Under the pieces are notes generated by a model. It worked only from the letters and a program-made list of their open reading frames with translations, did no database searches and was not told the DNA's origin. Below are positions 17,433 to 25,391 of a DNA stretch of 64,000 nucleotides, piece by piece (positions within the stretch are counted from its first letter, which is position 1; each line of letters starts with the position of its first letter). The stretch is taken from NCBI GenBank assembly GCA_002692725.1, contig NZLU01000042.1, positions 62,001 to 126,000 on the forward strand, read 5' to 3'. A program made the translations under genes and the position numbers. The stretch is from Ponticaulis sp. (GTDB lineage Bacteria; Pseudomonadota; Alphaproteobacteria; Caulobacterales; Hyphomonadaceae).

Positions 17433-17990
17433 TTAGCTAACTGCGCCATTGAGGATTTCGGTGTGTGAATTCCGGTTTTTCGCCCAGGCGGCTTCGGTTG
17501 AGCGACCATCGATCGGCATTTCCTTACCGTAGGAAATGGTTTCGATCCGGCTCGCCGCGATACCTGAGTTCACGAGATATTCTTTAACCGAGTTCGCGCG
17601 ACGCTCGCCAAGACCGAGGTTGTACTCACGCGTGCCGCGCTCGTCGCAATTCCCGGAAACGCGGATCGATACGTTCGGATAGAGACGCAACCATGCAGCC
17701 TGGCGATCGAGAACCGCGCGGTCTGATGCGTCGAGATTATAGCGATCGGTGTCAAAATAGACCCGGTCACCGACATTCACGATGAAGTCCTGAACTGTGC
17801 CAGCCGCCGGACCGACATTCTGAGGTGTCGGCGTTGCTGTCGGCGTCGGCGTTGGCCGCGCTGTCGGCGTCCGCTCTGGTGGCGGTGTGACGACTGCGAC
17901 ATCCTCCTGAGGAGGTGGTTTAGATGCACATGCACCCAATGCGAGCGCGATCGCCGCCAACGATACTGTCTGCAATGATACTAATTTCAT
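17433..17990 (-). CDS. pal: Peptidoglycan-associated lipoprotein Pal
   Basis: The 185-residue outer-membrane lipoprotein tethers the envelope to peptidoglycan and partners TolB. ATG 17990 is chosen for its AAGGG upstream and because MKLVSLQTVSLAAIALALG leads straight into the lipobox LGAC; an in-frame ATG at 18047 would bury the signal. A Thr-Pro linker (PTARPTPTPTATPTP) precedes the OmpA-like domain, with NVSIRVSGNCDERGTREYN near 115-133 and LGERRANSVKEYL. The order tolB-pal-cpoB is canonical, with tolB ending 118 bases upstream. Confidence 0.97.
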   Translation of the reverse strand: MKLVSLQTVSLAAIALALGACASKPPPQEDVAVVTPPPERTPTARPTPTPTATPTPQNVGPAAGTVQDFIVNVGDRVYFDTDRYNLDASDRAVLDRQAAWLRLYPNVSIRVSGNCDERGTREYNLGLGERRANSVKEYLVNSGIAASRIETISYGKEMPIDGRSTEAAWAKNRNSHTEILNGAVS

Positions 17991-18108
17991 AGAACGACCC
18001 TTCCAACCTTCTTGCATGAACCATTCCGTATGATTCAATTTTGTCAACTCTACGGCTAAGTTACGAGAGCAAAATGTTTATTTGCTCCCGTTGTTCCAAT
18101 TCGTCTGA

Positions 18109-19473
18109 TTATCTCAATGGCGGCGACCAGGCCGGGTCCGACGCATCCGATGGCGTCTGTACCTGACGCAGATTCTGGCCGGTCAGATCGACCGTGTAGA
18201 GCTTCGGTCCGGCGCCTGGTCGGGCTTCCCGGAAAAAGATGATCACGCGACCATTTGGTGACCAGGCAGGGCCCTCATCGAGATAGGCTTCGGTCAGCAA
18301 ACGTTCGCCCTGACCATTCGGTTCGATCACGCCAATATAGAAACGGCCATTCGCCTGTTTGGTGAATGCGATCAGGTCTCCGCGCGGCGACCAGACCGGC
18401 GTTGAATACCGGCCATTGCCGAACGAAATCCGGCAGGCTGTATCGCGTCCGCCGGTCGGACAGGACATGGGCGATCCGTCCTTGTTCATGACGTAAAGCT
18501 GCGGTGATCCCGCACGATCCGAGTTAAAGACAATCTTGCTGCCATCCGGCGACATGCTCGGTGAAGTATCGATCGCGGGGTGATCCGTCAGCGGTGTCAT
18601 TTGCCGGCTGACAAGGTCCATAATGTAGATTTCGGAGTTGCCATTGATGGCCTGCGCCAGGATGACAGATCGCCCGTCAGGGGAAAAACGCGGCGCATAA
18701 GTCATGCCGCCGAAACGGCCCAGACTTTCAGAGCGGCCTGTCTCGATGTCGAACAGATAGACCTGCGGACGACCCTGCTCATAGGTCATGTAGGTGATGG
18801 TCTGCTGGGTCGGAGAAAAGCGCGGCGTCAGAACCGTATATTGCCCATCGGTGAGATGCTCGGCATTCGCACCGTCCTGATCCATGATCGCAAGACGCTT
18901 ACGGCGAGCGGTTTTTGGCCCGGTTTCGGCAATAAAGACGATTCTGGTGTCAAAATATCCGGCATCGCCCGTGAGACTGGTATAGATATCATCAGCCAGC
19001 ACATGCGCCACACGGCGAATATTCTCCGCAGTGGTCACATATTGGCGGCCGCGCTGACCGGAGAGAAACCGCTCCTGCTCAATCGCAGGGTCCCACAAAC
19101 GGAAGGCGACGCGCATTTTGCCATCCGGCATGATTTCGACTTCGCCAATACCAAGAGCTTCCGCCCGGATCAGCCGCCAGTCAGCAAACCGAGGTTGCGC
19201 CAGGACAGAGAGATCCTTCTGGATGAAGCTTTCCTCAGGCAGCATTTCCATCAGGCCCGTCGATTCCAGATCATTCGACATGATCTCAACAATCTGCTCG
19301 GCGAGCGCCTGCGCTTCGGGGGTGTCAGCATAAAAGACTGGAAGCGCGACCCGGAACTGACGTCCCGCACCCTGGTCAATCGTGCCGGTGATCTGAGCTG
19401 ACGCCATCTGGACACCTGCTCCGAGAGAGGTGATCAGAACTGTCAGACAGATCAGAAGCTTTCTAAGTACCAT
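18109..19473 (-). CDS. tolB: Tol-Pal translocation protein TolB
   Basis: The 454-residue periplasmic protein has an N-terminal domain and a six-bladed beta-propeller that binds Pal. ATG 19473 follows GGAGA with 6-base spacing and gives a clean signal peptide (LLICLTVLITSLGAG ending ASA). Propeller motifs are plain: RKRLAIMDQDGANAEHLTDG, LTPRFSPTQQTITYMTYEQG, FSPDGRSVILAQAINGNSEI, MSPDGSKIVFNSDRAGSPQL and WSPNGRVIIFFREA. It begins 13 bases after the tolA stop. Together with TolQRA and Pal it transmits proton-motive force to outer-membrane constriction. Confidence 0.97.
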   Translation of the reverse strand: MVLRKLLICLTVLITSLGAGVQMASAQITGTIDQGAGRQFRVALPVFYADTPEAQALAEQIVEIMSNDLESTGLMEMLPEESFIQKDLSVLAQPRFADWRLIRAEALGIGEVEIMPDGKMRVAFRLWDPAIEQERFLSGQRGRQYVTTAENIRRVAHVLADDIYTSLTGDAGYFDTRIVFIAETGPKTARRKRLAIMDQDGANAEHLTDGQYTVLTPRFSPTQQTITYMTYEQGRPQVYLFDIETGRSESLGRFGGMTYAPRFSPDGRSVILAQAINGNSEIYIMDLVSRQMTPLTDHPAIDTSPSMSPDGSKIVFNSDRAGSPQLYVMNKDGSPMSCPTGGRDTACRISFGNGRYSTPVWSPRGDLIAFTKQANGRFYIGVIEPNGQGERLLTEAYLDEGPAWSPNGRVIIFFREARPGAGPKLYTVDLTGQNLRQVQTPSDASDPAWSPPLR

Positions 19474-19486
19474 TTTGGTCTCCGGT

Positions 19487-20374
19487 TTAATTGGATAAAC
19501 TTTCGTCAAACGTGAATTCGAGGTCCTGATCGCGCCAGTAATCATAGTCTGCGGGGTCCAGCGGATAGGGCTGGCAGTTCACAATGGCCCGCAAGGCCCG
19601 CTCAGCAGCGGCGGCAATAAATGTGTCGCGATTGATTGGGCGCGATGAGTTGATGATGCGTGGCTGGCCAAGCAGTCGACCACTTTCGTCGAGCCGGAAA
19701 CGTGCGGTGACAGCAAGCGTTCGCCAGTCCGGCAAGTCCTTGAGTGAGCGGAAGCAACCGGACTGCACAATGTGAGATTTGATGACCGCGCTGACCGTCG
19801 CTTCGACCGCAGTTCGATCGCCAGCACCACGACGCGGCGCCTGGTCCTGATCTTCAAGGGCCTGGGAGGAAGTATCCCGGCGTTCGGGTCGTCTGTCGCG
19901 TTCACGTTCGCTGTCGAAAATATCCTGTGTTCGGGATTCGAGATCCGCAAACGGGTCAGCATTCTTTTTCGGCTCAGTGGTGTTCCGAGTAGGTTTCGGC
20001 GTCTCAGTCGGCGTTGGGGTGGGCGTAGGGGTTGGTTCAGGCGTCGGCTCGGGCTCTGGGTCTTCAACCTCTTCAGGTGGCGCAGCGATTTCTTCTTCCA
20101 CCTCAGCTTCCGGCGGCGCGGCTTCTGGTTCAGGCGGAGGCGGTTCCTCTTCACCTTCCTGCTCGACAATATCTTCCTGTTCAGTTTCAGGTTCGGGCTC
20201 GTCGCGGCGCTGCACAACTTCCTGAATATTCGTCTCATTCGCCAGAGAGACGATATCAAGCGGTACTTCGACATACACTTCGCTCGGCCCGCTCGGCGCA
20301 ATACTCCAGGCAAAGAGACCGGAGGCTCCGATCGCCAGGTGCAGAACTAATGAGGCAGGCAGTGCGTATTTCAT
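19487..20374 (-). CDS. tolA: TolA, energy transducer of the Tol-Pal system
   Basis: The 295-residue protein has one N-terminal membrane span (LPASLVLHLAIGASGLFAW near 5-23), a long domain II, and a C-terminal TonB/TolA-like domain (VSAVIKSHIVQSGCFRSL, RFRLDESGRLLGQPRIINSS, AAAERALRAIVNCQPYPLDP). Domain II is not the Ala/Lys helix of enterics but a Pro/Glu stretch (EEPPPPEPEAAPPEAEVEEE, PEPEPTPEPTPTPTPTP), likely an extended spacer across the periplasm. It spans from TolQR in the inner membrane to TolB/Pal. It lies 4 bases after tolR. Confidence 0.92.
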   Translation of the reverse strand: MKYALPASLVLHLAIGASGLFAWSIAPSGPSEVYVEVPLDIVSLANETNIQEVVQRRDEPEPETEQEDIVEQEGEEEPPPPEPEAAPPEAEVEEEIAAPPEEVEDPEPEPTPEPTPTPTPTPTETPKPTRNTTEPKKNADPFADLESRTQDIFDSERERDRRPERRDTSSQALEDQDQAPRRGAGDRTAVEATVSAVIKSHIVQSGCFRSLKDLPDWRTLAVTARFRLDESGRLLGQPRIINSSRPINRDTFIAAAAERALRAIVNCQPYPLDPADYDYWRDQDLEFTFDESLSN

Positions 20375-20378
20375 GCCG

Positions 20379-20825
20379 TTATTTCAGATTTGAATCCGTT
20401 ACGATCGCAGCAGAATTGAACCCCGCCTGCTGGATCTGTGAAAAGACTTCCGCCACCAGCCCCAATGGCACGACTTCATCACCGCGAACGAAAATCCGGT
20501 TATCATATTCTCCGGATTCAATGATTGCGCGCAGTGTTGGTTGCAGTTCTTCCAGCGAGATTTCCTGTTCCTGCAGGTAAATTGTGCCGTCTTCGGTAAT
20601 GCTGAGCGCCAAAACCTCTTCTGATGACGGCAGCGGTTTGGCTGTCGCCGATGGCAGAGTGACATCAATCCCGGTCGTCAGAAGCGGCGCGGTGATCATG
20701 AAAACGATGAGCAGCACCAGCATCACATCTACAAAGGGCGTGACGTTAATCTCGGCATTGAGGCCCCGGCCTCTGCCACCGCGTCGCCCACCGCCACCTC
20801 CGGAAGAGTTCATCGACATGGCCAT
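20379..20825 (-). CDS. tolR: TolR (ExbD-family proton-channel subunit)
   Basis: The 148-residue protein has a Gly/Arg-rich N-terminus, one membrane span with the channel Asp ([19 protein letters not shown] near 28-46), and a periplasmic domain ([40 protein letters not shown]). With TolQ it forms the proton channel that drives TolA. It is tightly packed, two bases after the tolQ stop and four before tolA. Confidence 0.97.
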   Translation of the reverse strand: MAMSMNSSGGGGGRRGGRGRGLNAEINVTPFVDVMLVLLIVFMITAPLLTTGIDVTLPSATAKPLPSSEEVLALSITEDGTIYLQEQEISLEELQPTLRAIIESGEYDNRIFVRGDEVVPLGLVAEVFSQIQQAGFNSAAIVTDSNLK

Positions 20826-20827
20826 GA

Positions 20828-21553
20828 TTATGCAGCCTCGCTCGAACGTTCTGTCAGGCGGCGCGACAGGCGCACGATGAATTCCTGCGTAAAGGTATCA
20901 AGCCTGTCCCGGAAGAAAGTGATCTGCGTGGTGAATTTGTTGTAGAAGGTCACGGCCGGAATAGCCGCCACCAGACCAAGCGCCGTCGCGAACAGGGCCT
21001 CGGCGATGCCAGGCGCGACAACCGAAAGTGAGGTCGAGCCTGTGCCTGCGATATCGCGGAAGGCGTTCATAATCCCCCAGACGGTTCCGAACAAACCCAC
21101 AAAGGGCGACACCGACCCGACAGTCGCGAGAACACCCAGACCTTTTTCAAGCCGGGAGAGTTCACGATCCGTCGCCGCATGCATAAGCCGCTCGGCCCGG
21201 TTGACCAGCGCCTGCGACTGATAATCTGAAAGCCCGGTCAGGCGTCTCGCATCGCGCCACTCTCTCGAAGCCGACGTAAAGACGCGCGCCATGATTTCTT
21301 TGGAGCTAGAAATTGCCCGGTCATCCATTTCTTCAATCGGCTGGCCTGACCAAAAGGCCTCTTCGAACTTTTTGGAGCGCGAAACTGCGCCACCAATCGT
21401 CATGAATTTGTCGATGATCACGGTCCACGACCAGACAGACAAGAGGATGAGAAGGCCCATCACCAGTTTGACGACGATGTCAGCGTGTAGAAAAAGCTCG
21501 TAAAGAGAGAAGCTGCTGCTGCTTTGAGCGGGGGCGAGTAGACTAGGGTCCAT
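20828..21553 (-). CDS. tolQ: TolQ (ExbB/MotA-family proton-channel subunit)
   Basis: The 241-residue inner-membrane protein has three spans: near 26-46 ([20 protein letters not shown]), near 135-160 ([20 protein letters not shown]), and near 175-195 ([20 protein letters not shown]). These carry the conserved Thr and Gly residues of the ExbB/TolQ channel. It is the first gene of the tol core here. A hairpin with a U-run lies between ybgC and this gene. Confidence 0.97.
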   Translation of the reverse strand: MDPSLLAPAQSSSSFSLYELFLHADIVVKLVMGLLILLSVWSWTVIIDKFMTIGGAVSRSKKFEEAFWSGQPIEEMDDRAISSSKEIMARVFTSASREWRDARRLTGLSDYQSQALVNRAERLMHAATDRELSRLEKGLGVLATVGSVSPFVGLFGTVWGIMNAFRDIAGTGSTSLSVVAPGIAEALFATALGLVAAIPAVTFYNKFTTQITFFRDRLDTFTQEFIVRLSRRLTERSSEAA

Positions 21554-21589
21554 ATATCAGGTCCAACTTTCACTTATGCAGGGTACGCG

Positions 21590-21647
21590 CAAAAAAGCGG
21601 GCTTCGTCTCTCTCGACAACAACTTTGGCGAAATGAGGACGAAGCCG
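21590..21647 (-). terminator. Possible terminator/attenuator between ybgC and tolQ
   Basis: Nine-base arms GGCTTCGTC (21600-21608) and GACGAAGCC (21638-21646) are separated by a 29-base loop. The minus strand then reads CGCTTTTTT. The long loop makes it weaker than the other terminators. Confidence 0.5.
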
Positions 21648-21672
21648 GGTCTCTTGCAGAGAATTCATGATT

Positions 21673-22116
21673 CTATGAGCTGTAGATTAACGACGCCAGC
21701 TGTTCGACGATTTCCGGGATCGGACGGCGCGGTCTGCCGTCGGCATGGATAGATAATGCCGTAATCTGCGCCTCAGCGATCAGCGTTTCATCACGCAGCA
21801 CAGCCTGTTCGAACAGTATGCGCGCGCCTTTTGTGCCGCGATACCGGGTCCGAACGCGCAAAAGATCGTCGACATGGGCCGCCTGTTTGAAGTCGACCTC
21901 TGCCCGCAGAATGGCAAACGCCGCCGGATCTGGCCGGTTGAGCAGGCTTTGATGGTCGACCCCTGCATCGCGCAGAAAGTCTGACCGGCCACGTTCAAAA
22001 TATTTCAGATAATTGGCGTGATAGACGAGACCCGTGAAATCAGTGTCTTCATAATACACCCGCACGGAGACCCAGTGCTGGTTCTGATCATCGAAATTCG
22101 AGGGCTTTGTGCTCAT
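21673..22116 (-). CDS. ybgC: Tol-Pal-associated acyl-CoA thioesterase YbgC
   Basis: The 147-residue single hot-dog-fold thioesterase has the catalytic Asp in YYEDTDFTGLVYHANYLKYF near residues 21-40, followed by ERGRSDFLRDAGV. It hydrolyses acyl-CoA thioesters and is linked to phospholipid metabolism around the Tol complex. In most alphaproteobacteria ruvB directly precedes ybgC. Here about 4 kb of other genes lie between them. It is 119 bases upstream of tolQ. Confidence 0.94.
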   Translation of the reverse strand: MSTKPSNFDDQNQHWVSVRVYYEDTDFTGLVYHANYLKYFERGRSDFLRDAGVDHQSLLNRPDPAAFAILRAEVDFKQAAHVDDLLRVRTRYRGTKGARILFEQAVLRDETLIAEAQITALSIHADGRPRRPIPEIVEQLASLIYSS

Positions 22117-22158
22117 CCAGGAGCGTTAGCAGACTGGTGATAGGCTGTCAGGGTGCCA

Positions 22159-22614
22159 TCATTCAGTGACTTCGAATTCGTACACTCTGTGATTTTCCTT
22201 GGTCGCAAGGAAATGGAGCACTGGTTCGACAAACTCTGGATCCGCTCCATTGAGGTCTCCGGCGCAATACGATGTGCTAAATCGATCACCGCTTCCGTTG
22301 GCGAACAGAACGACGTTCTCGCCATAGGCAAAGTTGATGCCGAAAGCCGTTCCTTCCGGAGGATGTTTGACACGGATTTCATTTGAGGCCTGGCCTTTCC
22401 AGGTCCGTTTGACGAGAAAGTCGGTTTCGACAAAGCGGTGCCCCCAATGATTCTTCGAATGATCACGGGCCAATTCAGTGTTTAGCACGAGAGCAGATAC
22501 GACAATGTCTGCATCAGTAAATTGCTTATCCTGTGATAATTGAGGGCATAACCAGGCATTGGCTGGCTGAGTAGCGAACACACAAAGAACAAAAGTTATC
22601 AAGATAGCACGCAT
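22159..22614 (-). CDS. Secreted NTR/TIMP-like protein, paralogue of the gene at 26025
   Basis: The 151-residue protein has a signal peptide (ILITFVLCVFATQPANA) and then a compact domain: AWLCPQL, FTDADIVVSALVLNTE, RFVETDFLVKRTWKG, IRVKHPPEGTAFG, YGENVVLFANGSG, STSYCAGDLNG. The Cys after the signal, the ADIVV strand, the strand before W-K-G and a late Cys match the bacterial netrin-like/TIMP-like fold, an extracytoplasmic OB fold of unknown role. The family call is by pattern only. It is about two thirds identical to the 26025-26480 product and on the same strand. It follows YbgC's start by 42 bases. Confidence 0.75.
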   Translation of the reverse strand: MRAILITFVLCVFATQPANAWLCPQLSQDKQFTDADIVVSALVLNTELARDHSKNHWGHRFVETDFLVKRTWKGQASNEIRVKHPPEGTAFGINFAYGENVVLFANGSGDRFSTSYCAGDLNGADPEFVEPVLHFLATKENHRVYEFEVTE

Positions 22615-22771
22615 GATTTGCTCGCTTCCCAGTAGGCTTGCTGCAACCTCTCCATACTTTGCCTATTGGGATCAAGGCCGGAAGCACGTAGCCCTAGCAA
22701 TGGGCCGGAACCATTCGCGTCGGTCACAAGAACATGATAGCCTTGCTGAAGGCATGGACAGGGGCACGGCT

Positions 22772-24451
22772 ATGACAAAAATCACCTTCAGAAATTTCGC
22801 ACTCGCGGCCGTCATTGCCGTATCCACAGCCTGCACGCAGACACAGGACGTATCGGAACTCCCGCTTCAGACCCGTGCAGGTGCGCCGCTGTTTGAGGGC
22901 ATGGGAGACTTCTCACGTTCGATCACGACCTCAGACCCGGATGTGCAGCGTTATTTCAATCAGGGCATGGTGCTGGCTTTCGGGTTCAATCATGCCGAGG
23001 CGAACCGGTCCTTCCGCGCCGCTCAGACCCTCGACCCTGACTGCGCCATGTGTTTCTGGGGCGAGGCGCTGGCGACTGGCCCGAACATCAATGTGACCGC
23101 CAACGGCAAGGCCGTAATGTCAGAAGCTGATCAAGTTTCAGCCTTTGCCGCGTTGGAACAGGCGCAGGCGCTTGCGTCAGATGTGACTGAGATTGAGCAA
23201 GACATGATCGCCGCACTGGCAACGCGATATGCCGCTAAGCCCGTTGACGATCGCTATGACTATGACCTCGCCTATGCCGATGCGATGGAAGCGCTATCTG
23301 CGAAATATCCCCAAGATGACGATATTGCCTCCCTGGCAGCCGAAGCCCGGATGAACACCATGCCGTGGGATTACTGGTCCACGCCAACCAAGCCTAAGCC
23401 AAAGGCGGATGCAGCGATCAAGTCTCTGGAAACTGTGATCGCACGGTCCCCGGACCACCCGTTGGCGCTTCACCTCTATATTCACGCGGTTGAAGCCTCA
23501 GATACGCCAGAAAAGGCCGAGCCAGCAGCCGACCTACTCGCCAACCTCGTGCCGGGCTCCAGTCATCTGGTGCATATGCCTGCGCATATCTATTGGCGGG
23601 TCGGCCGGTATGCGGATGCGGCCACGGCCAATATCAAAGCGGCAAAAGTGGATGAGGACTATATCGCGGCCTGTAATGCGCAAGGGTTTTATCCCGCGCT
23701 GTATTACCCGCACAATATTCACTTTCTCTGGGCATCTGCCAGCATGATGGGCCAGAGCGAACTGGCGCTGGAGCAGGCCGACAAGCTGGCCGCCAATGTC
23801 AGCCTGGAAATGATCGACCAGTTCCCGACGGTCGAATTCTTCCACACGATACCGCTGCTGACGAAAGTGCAGTTCGCCAAATGGGATGAGCTGTTGCAGG
23901 CAGACCAGCCACGCGCCGACCTCGCTTATTCAAATGCGATCTGGCACTATGCGCGCGGCATCGCCATGGCTCGCAAAGGCAATCTGATCGGCGCAGAGAG
24001 CGAATATGCCGCGATGGCTCCGCTGATTAAAACGGACAAAGTGATGTTTCTCGATGGCGCGGATTACCCGGCCAGCACCATGCTCACGATCGCTCAAACG
24101 CTGCTTGCGGGTGAGCTGGCTATGGGCGCGAAGGAATATGACGCGGCAATTTCACACTTTGGCGAGGCCGTCGCCCTGCAGGACGCCCTGCCCTATACTG
24201 AGCCGCCATTCTGGTATTATCCGACGCGCCAGTCGCTCGGGCAGGCGCTGATGGCGGCCGGGAAATATGCTGAAGCGGAAGCGGTTTATCGCAAGGATCT
24301 GGAGGACTATCCGAAGAATGGCTGGTCGACCTTTGGCCTGATGGCGGCTCTCAAGGCGCAGGGCAAAGCCGCAGAAGCCGAAGAGGTCGCCAAACAGTTT
24401 GAAATCCTCTGGCGCATGGCTGATGTCGAACTCGAGAGTTCGCGACTTTGA
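22772..24451 (+). CDS. TPR-repeat lipoprotein
   Basis: The 559-residue protein starts at ATG 22772 (AGGGG eight bases upstream); the frame is open up to 22613 without a better start. The signal FALAAVIAVSTAC ends in a lipobox. The domain that follows is alpha-helical with TPR units: QRYFNQGMVLAFGFNHAEAN, DPDCAMCFWGEALATGPN, HMPAHIYWRVGRYADAATAN, YDAAISHFGEAVALQDALPY and MAAGKYAEAEAVYRKDLEDY. A CxxC pair (DCAMC) and a conserved HMPAHIYWRVGRY segment mark a widespread but unassigned family. It lies divergent from the NTR-like gene, inside the segment that separates ybgC from ruvB. Confidence 0.88.
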   Translation: MTKITFRNFALAAVIAVSTACTQTQDVSELPLQTRAGAPLFEGMGDFSRSITTSDPDVQRYFNQGMVLAFGFNHAEANRSFRAAQTLDPDCAMCFWGEALATGPNINVTANGKAVMSEADQVSAFAALEQAQALASDVTEIEQDMIAALATRYAAKPVDDRYDYDLAYADAMEALSAKYPQDDDIASLAAEARMNTMPWDYWSTPTKPKPKADAAIKSLETVIARSPDHPLALHLYIHAVEASDTPEKAEPAADLLANLVPGSSHLVHMPAHIYWRVGRYADAATANIKAAKVDEDYIAACNAQGFYPALYYPHNIHFLWASASMMGQSELALEQADKLAANVSLEMIDQFPTVEFFHTIPLLTKVQFAKWDELLQADQPRADLAYSNAIWHYARGIAMARKGNLIGAESEYAAMAPLIKTDKVMFLDGADYPASTMLTIAQTLLAGELAMGAKEYDAAISHFGEAVALQDALPYTEPPFWYYPTRQSLGQALMAAGKYAEAEAVYRKDLEDYPKNGWSTFGLMAALKAQGKAAEAEEVAKQFEILWRMADVELESSRL

Positions 24452-24513
24452 TATTGCGCGGCGGCCTGTGCCCTAAGCCCGGAAATCCGATCAATTTCTA
24501 GTAACGACGAAAT

Positions 24514-24553
24514 ATCGGGAGATGGATCCCGGTGACAAGCACCGGGAAGGCGC
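24514..24553 (+). repeat. 40-bp palindromic repeat, copy 1
   Basis: The copy begins ATCGGGAGATGGATCCC and ends GGGAAGGCGC. Its core is a 7-bp stem CCCGGTG/CACCGGG (24528-24534 and 24540-24546) with loop ACAAG. It lies 25 bases before the GIY-YIG start codon. Copy 2 is its inverted counterpart beyond the gene. Confidence 0.85.
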
Positions 24554-24578
24554 TAAACTCCTGCGCCATGGAGCAATT

Positions 24579-24887
24579 ATGGCCAGATATGACTCTATAG
24601 CGACCTATATTCTGGCCAATAGAAAAAACGGTACGCTGTATACCGGCGTCACATCCGATCTCTTTCAAAGAATTGAACAACACAAACTCGGCAAGGGCTC
24701 GCGGTTCGCTGCAAAATATGGATGCAACCGCCTCGTCTGGTATGCACAATTTCATGAGATGGCGCCTGCGCTGCAACGAGAGAGCACGATCAAAGGTTGG
24801 CCTCGCCGGTGGAAAATCAATCTGAGAGAAGAATTCAATCCTCACTGGGATGATTTAAGTTCACAACTGTCGGAATATGGCTGGTGA
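24579..24887 (+). CDS. Single-domain GIY-YIG nuclease
   Basis: The 102-residue protein is one GIY-YIG nuclease domain. Its signature strands are YILANRKNGTLYTGVTSDL near 10-28, with the catalytic Arg in LFQRIEQH. The AAKYGCNRLVWY strand follows, then the metal-binding Glu in ALQRESTIKGWPRRWKI near 70-86 and the terminal NPHWDDL. All expected catalytic residues are present. ATG 24579 follows GGAG at 5-base spacing; the frame extends to 24522, but that part translates the palindromic repeat. Short GIY-YIG ORFs of this type are common in alphaproteobacteria and have no agreed function. Here the gene is bracketed by inverted 40-bp palindromes (24514-24553 and 24897-24936), giving a 423-bp unit. 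Confidence 0.9.
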   Translation: MARYDSIATYILANRKNGTLYTGVTSDLFQRIEQHKLGKGSRFAAKYGCNRLVWYAQFHEMAPALQRESTIKGWPRRWKINLREEFNPHWDDLSSQLSEYGW

Positions 24888-24896
24888 TCCCGCAAC

Positions 24897-24936
24897 GCGC
24901 CTTCCCAAGACGTGTTCTTGGGATCCATTTCCCGAT
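24897..24936 (-). repeat. 40-bp palindromic repeat, copy 2 (inverted)
   Basis: Read on the minus strand, this has the same length and the same conserved ends as copy 1 (ATCGGGAAATGGATCCC at the start, GGGAAGGCGC at the end), with 30 of 40 positions identical. The stem is CCCAAGA/TCTTGGG with loop ACACG. The four inner stem pairs differ from copy 1 on both sides, keeping pairing. It starts 9 bases after the GIY-YIG stop. Confidence 0.85.
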
Positions 24937-24958
24937 CAACCTGCGCGTTCGCTTTAAA

Positions 24959-24998
24959 ATCTGAAGCTGGATGCCAGAGACGAGCACTCGCAAGGCGC
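24959..24998 (+). repeat. 40-bp palindromic repeat, diverged copy 3
   Basis: Same orientation as copy 1; 30 of 40 positions match, including the AAGGCGC end and GAC-AGCAC in the middle. Five of seven stem pairs survive (GCCAGAG/CACTCGC), two of them through compensatory changes relative to copy 1. It ends 20 bases before the DUF983 start. Confidence 0.7.
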
Positions 24999-25018
24999 AA
25001 ATTTGGACGTTTCGCAGA

Positions 25019-25378
25019 ATGAAAAACCACGCCTCCCTCTCTCCCATATTTCGCGGTTTAAGCCGCCGCTGCCCGGCCTGTGGCGAAGGCAAATTGTTTG
25101 CGGGCTATCTGAAGCTGGTTTCGGAATGCGACCGTTGCGGAGAAGCATTCAATCATGATCAGGCGGCAGATGGCCCCGCCTGGCTGACCGTTCTGATGCT
25201 CGGGCCGTTTTTTGCCCCGATTATCTTTCTGTCCTCGATGACGGCTGGTGAGCATGTGCTGATCGTCCTGCCACTGCTCGCCATTTTCATGGTCACGACC
25301 GCTCTGGGCGTTTTGGCCTTCATGAAAGGTGCCTGGCTCGGTGCCCTCTGGCGGATGGAGCAGAACCGTCAGGACTAG
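25019..25378 (+). CDS. DUF983 family zinc-ribbon membrane protein
   Basis: The 119-residue protein has the DUF983 pattern: RGLSRRCPACGEGKLFAGYL near 12-31, then CDRCGEAF, forming a four-Cys zinc ribbon, ADGPAWLTVLMLG, and two membrane segments (FFAPIIFLSSMTAG; VLIVLPLLAIFMVTTALG). ATG 25019 is preferred to 24971 because the upstream portion would translate palindrome copy 3; the RBS (GGACG) is weak. DUF983 proteins are often near cytochrome oxidase genes, but none is here. Confidence 0.87.
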   Translation: MKNHASLSPIFRGLSRRCPACGEGKLFAGYLKLVSECDRCGEAFNHDQAADGPAWLTVLMLGPFFAPIIFLSSMTAGEHVLIVLPLLAIFMVTTALGVLAFMKGAWLGALWRMEQNRQD

Positions 25379-25391
25379 ATCCCGACTTGTC

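Noticed and set aside
18580..19401. 273-codon plus-strand open frame
   Set aside because: Antisense to tolB and without RBS or recognisable motifs.
19772..20580. Long plus-strand frames with Arg/Phe or Gly/Ser runs
   Set aside because: Mirror images of the Pro/Glu-rich spacer of tolA; low complexity explains the open frames.
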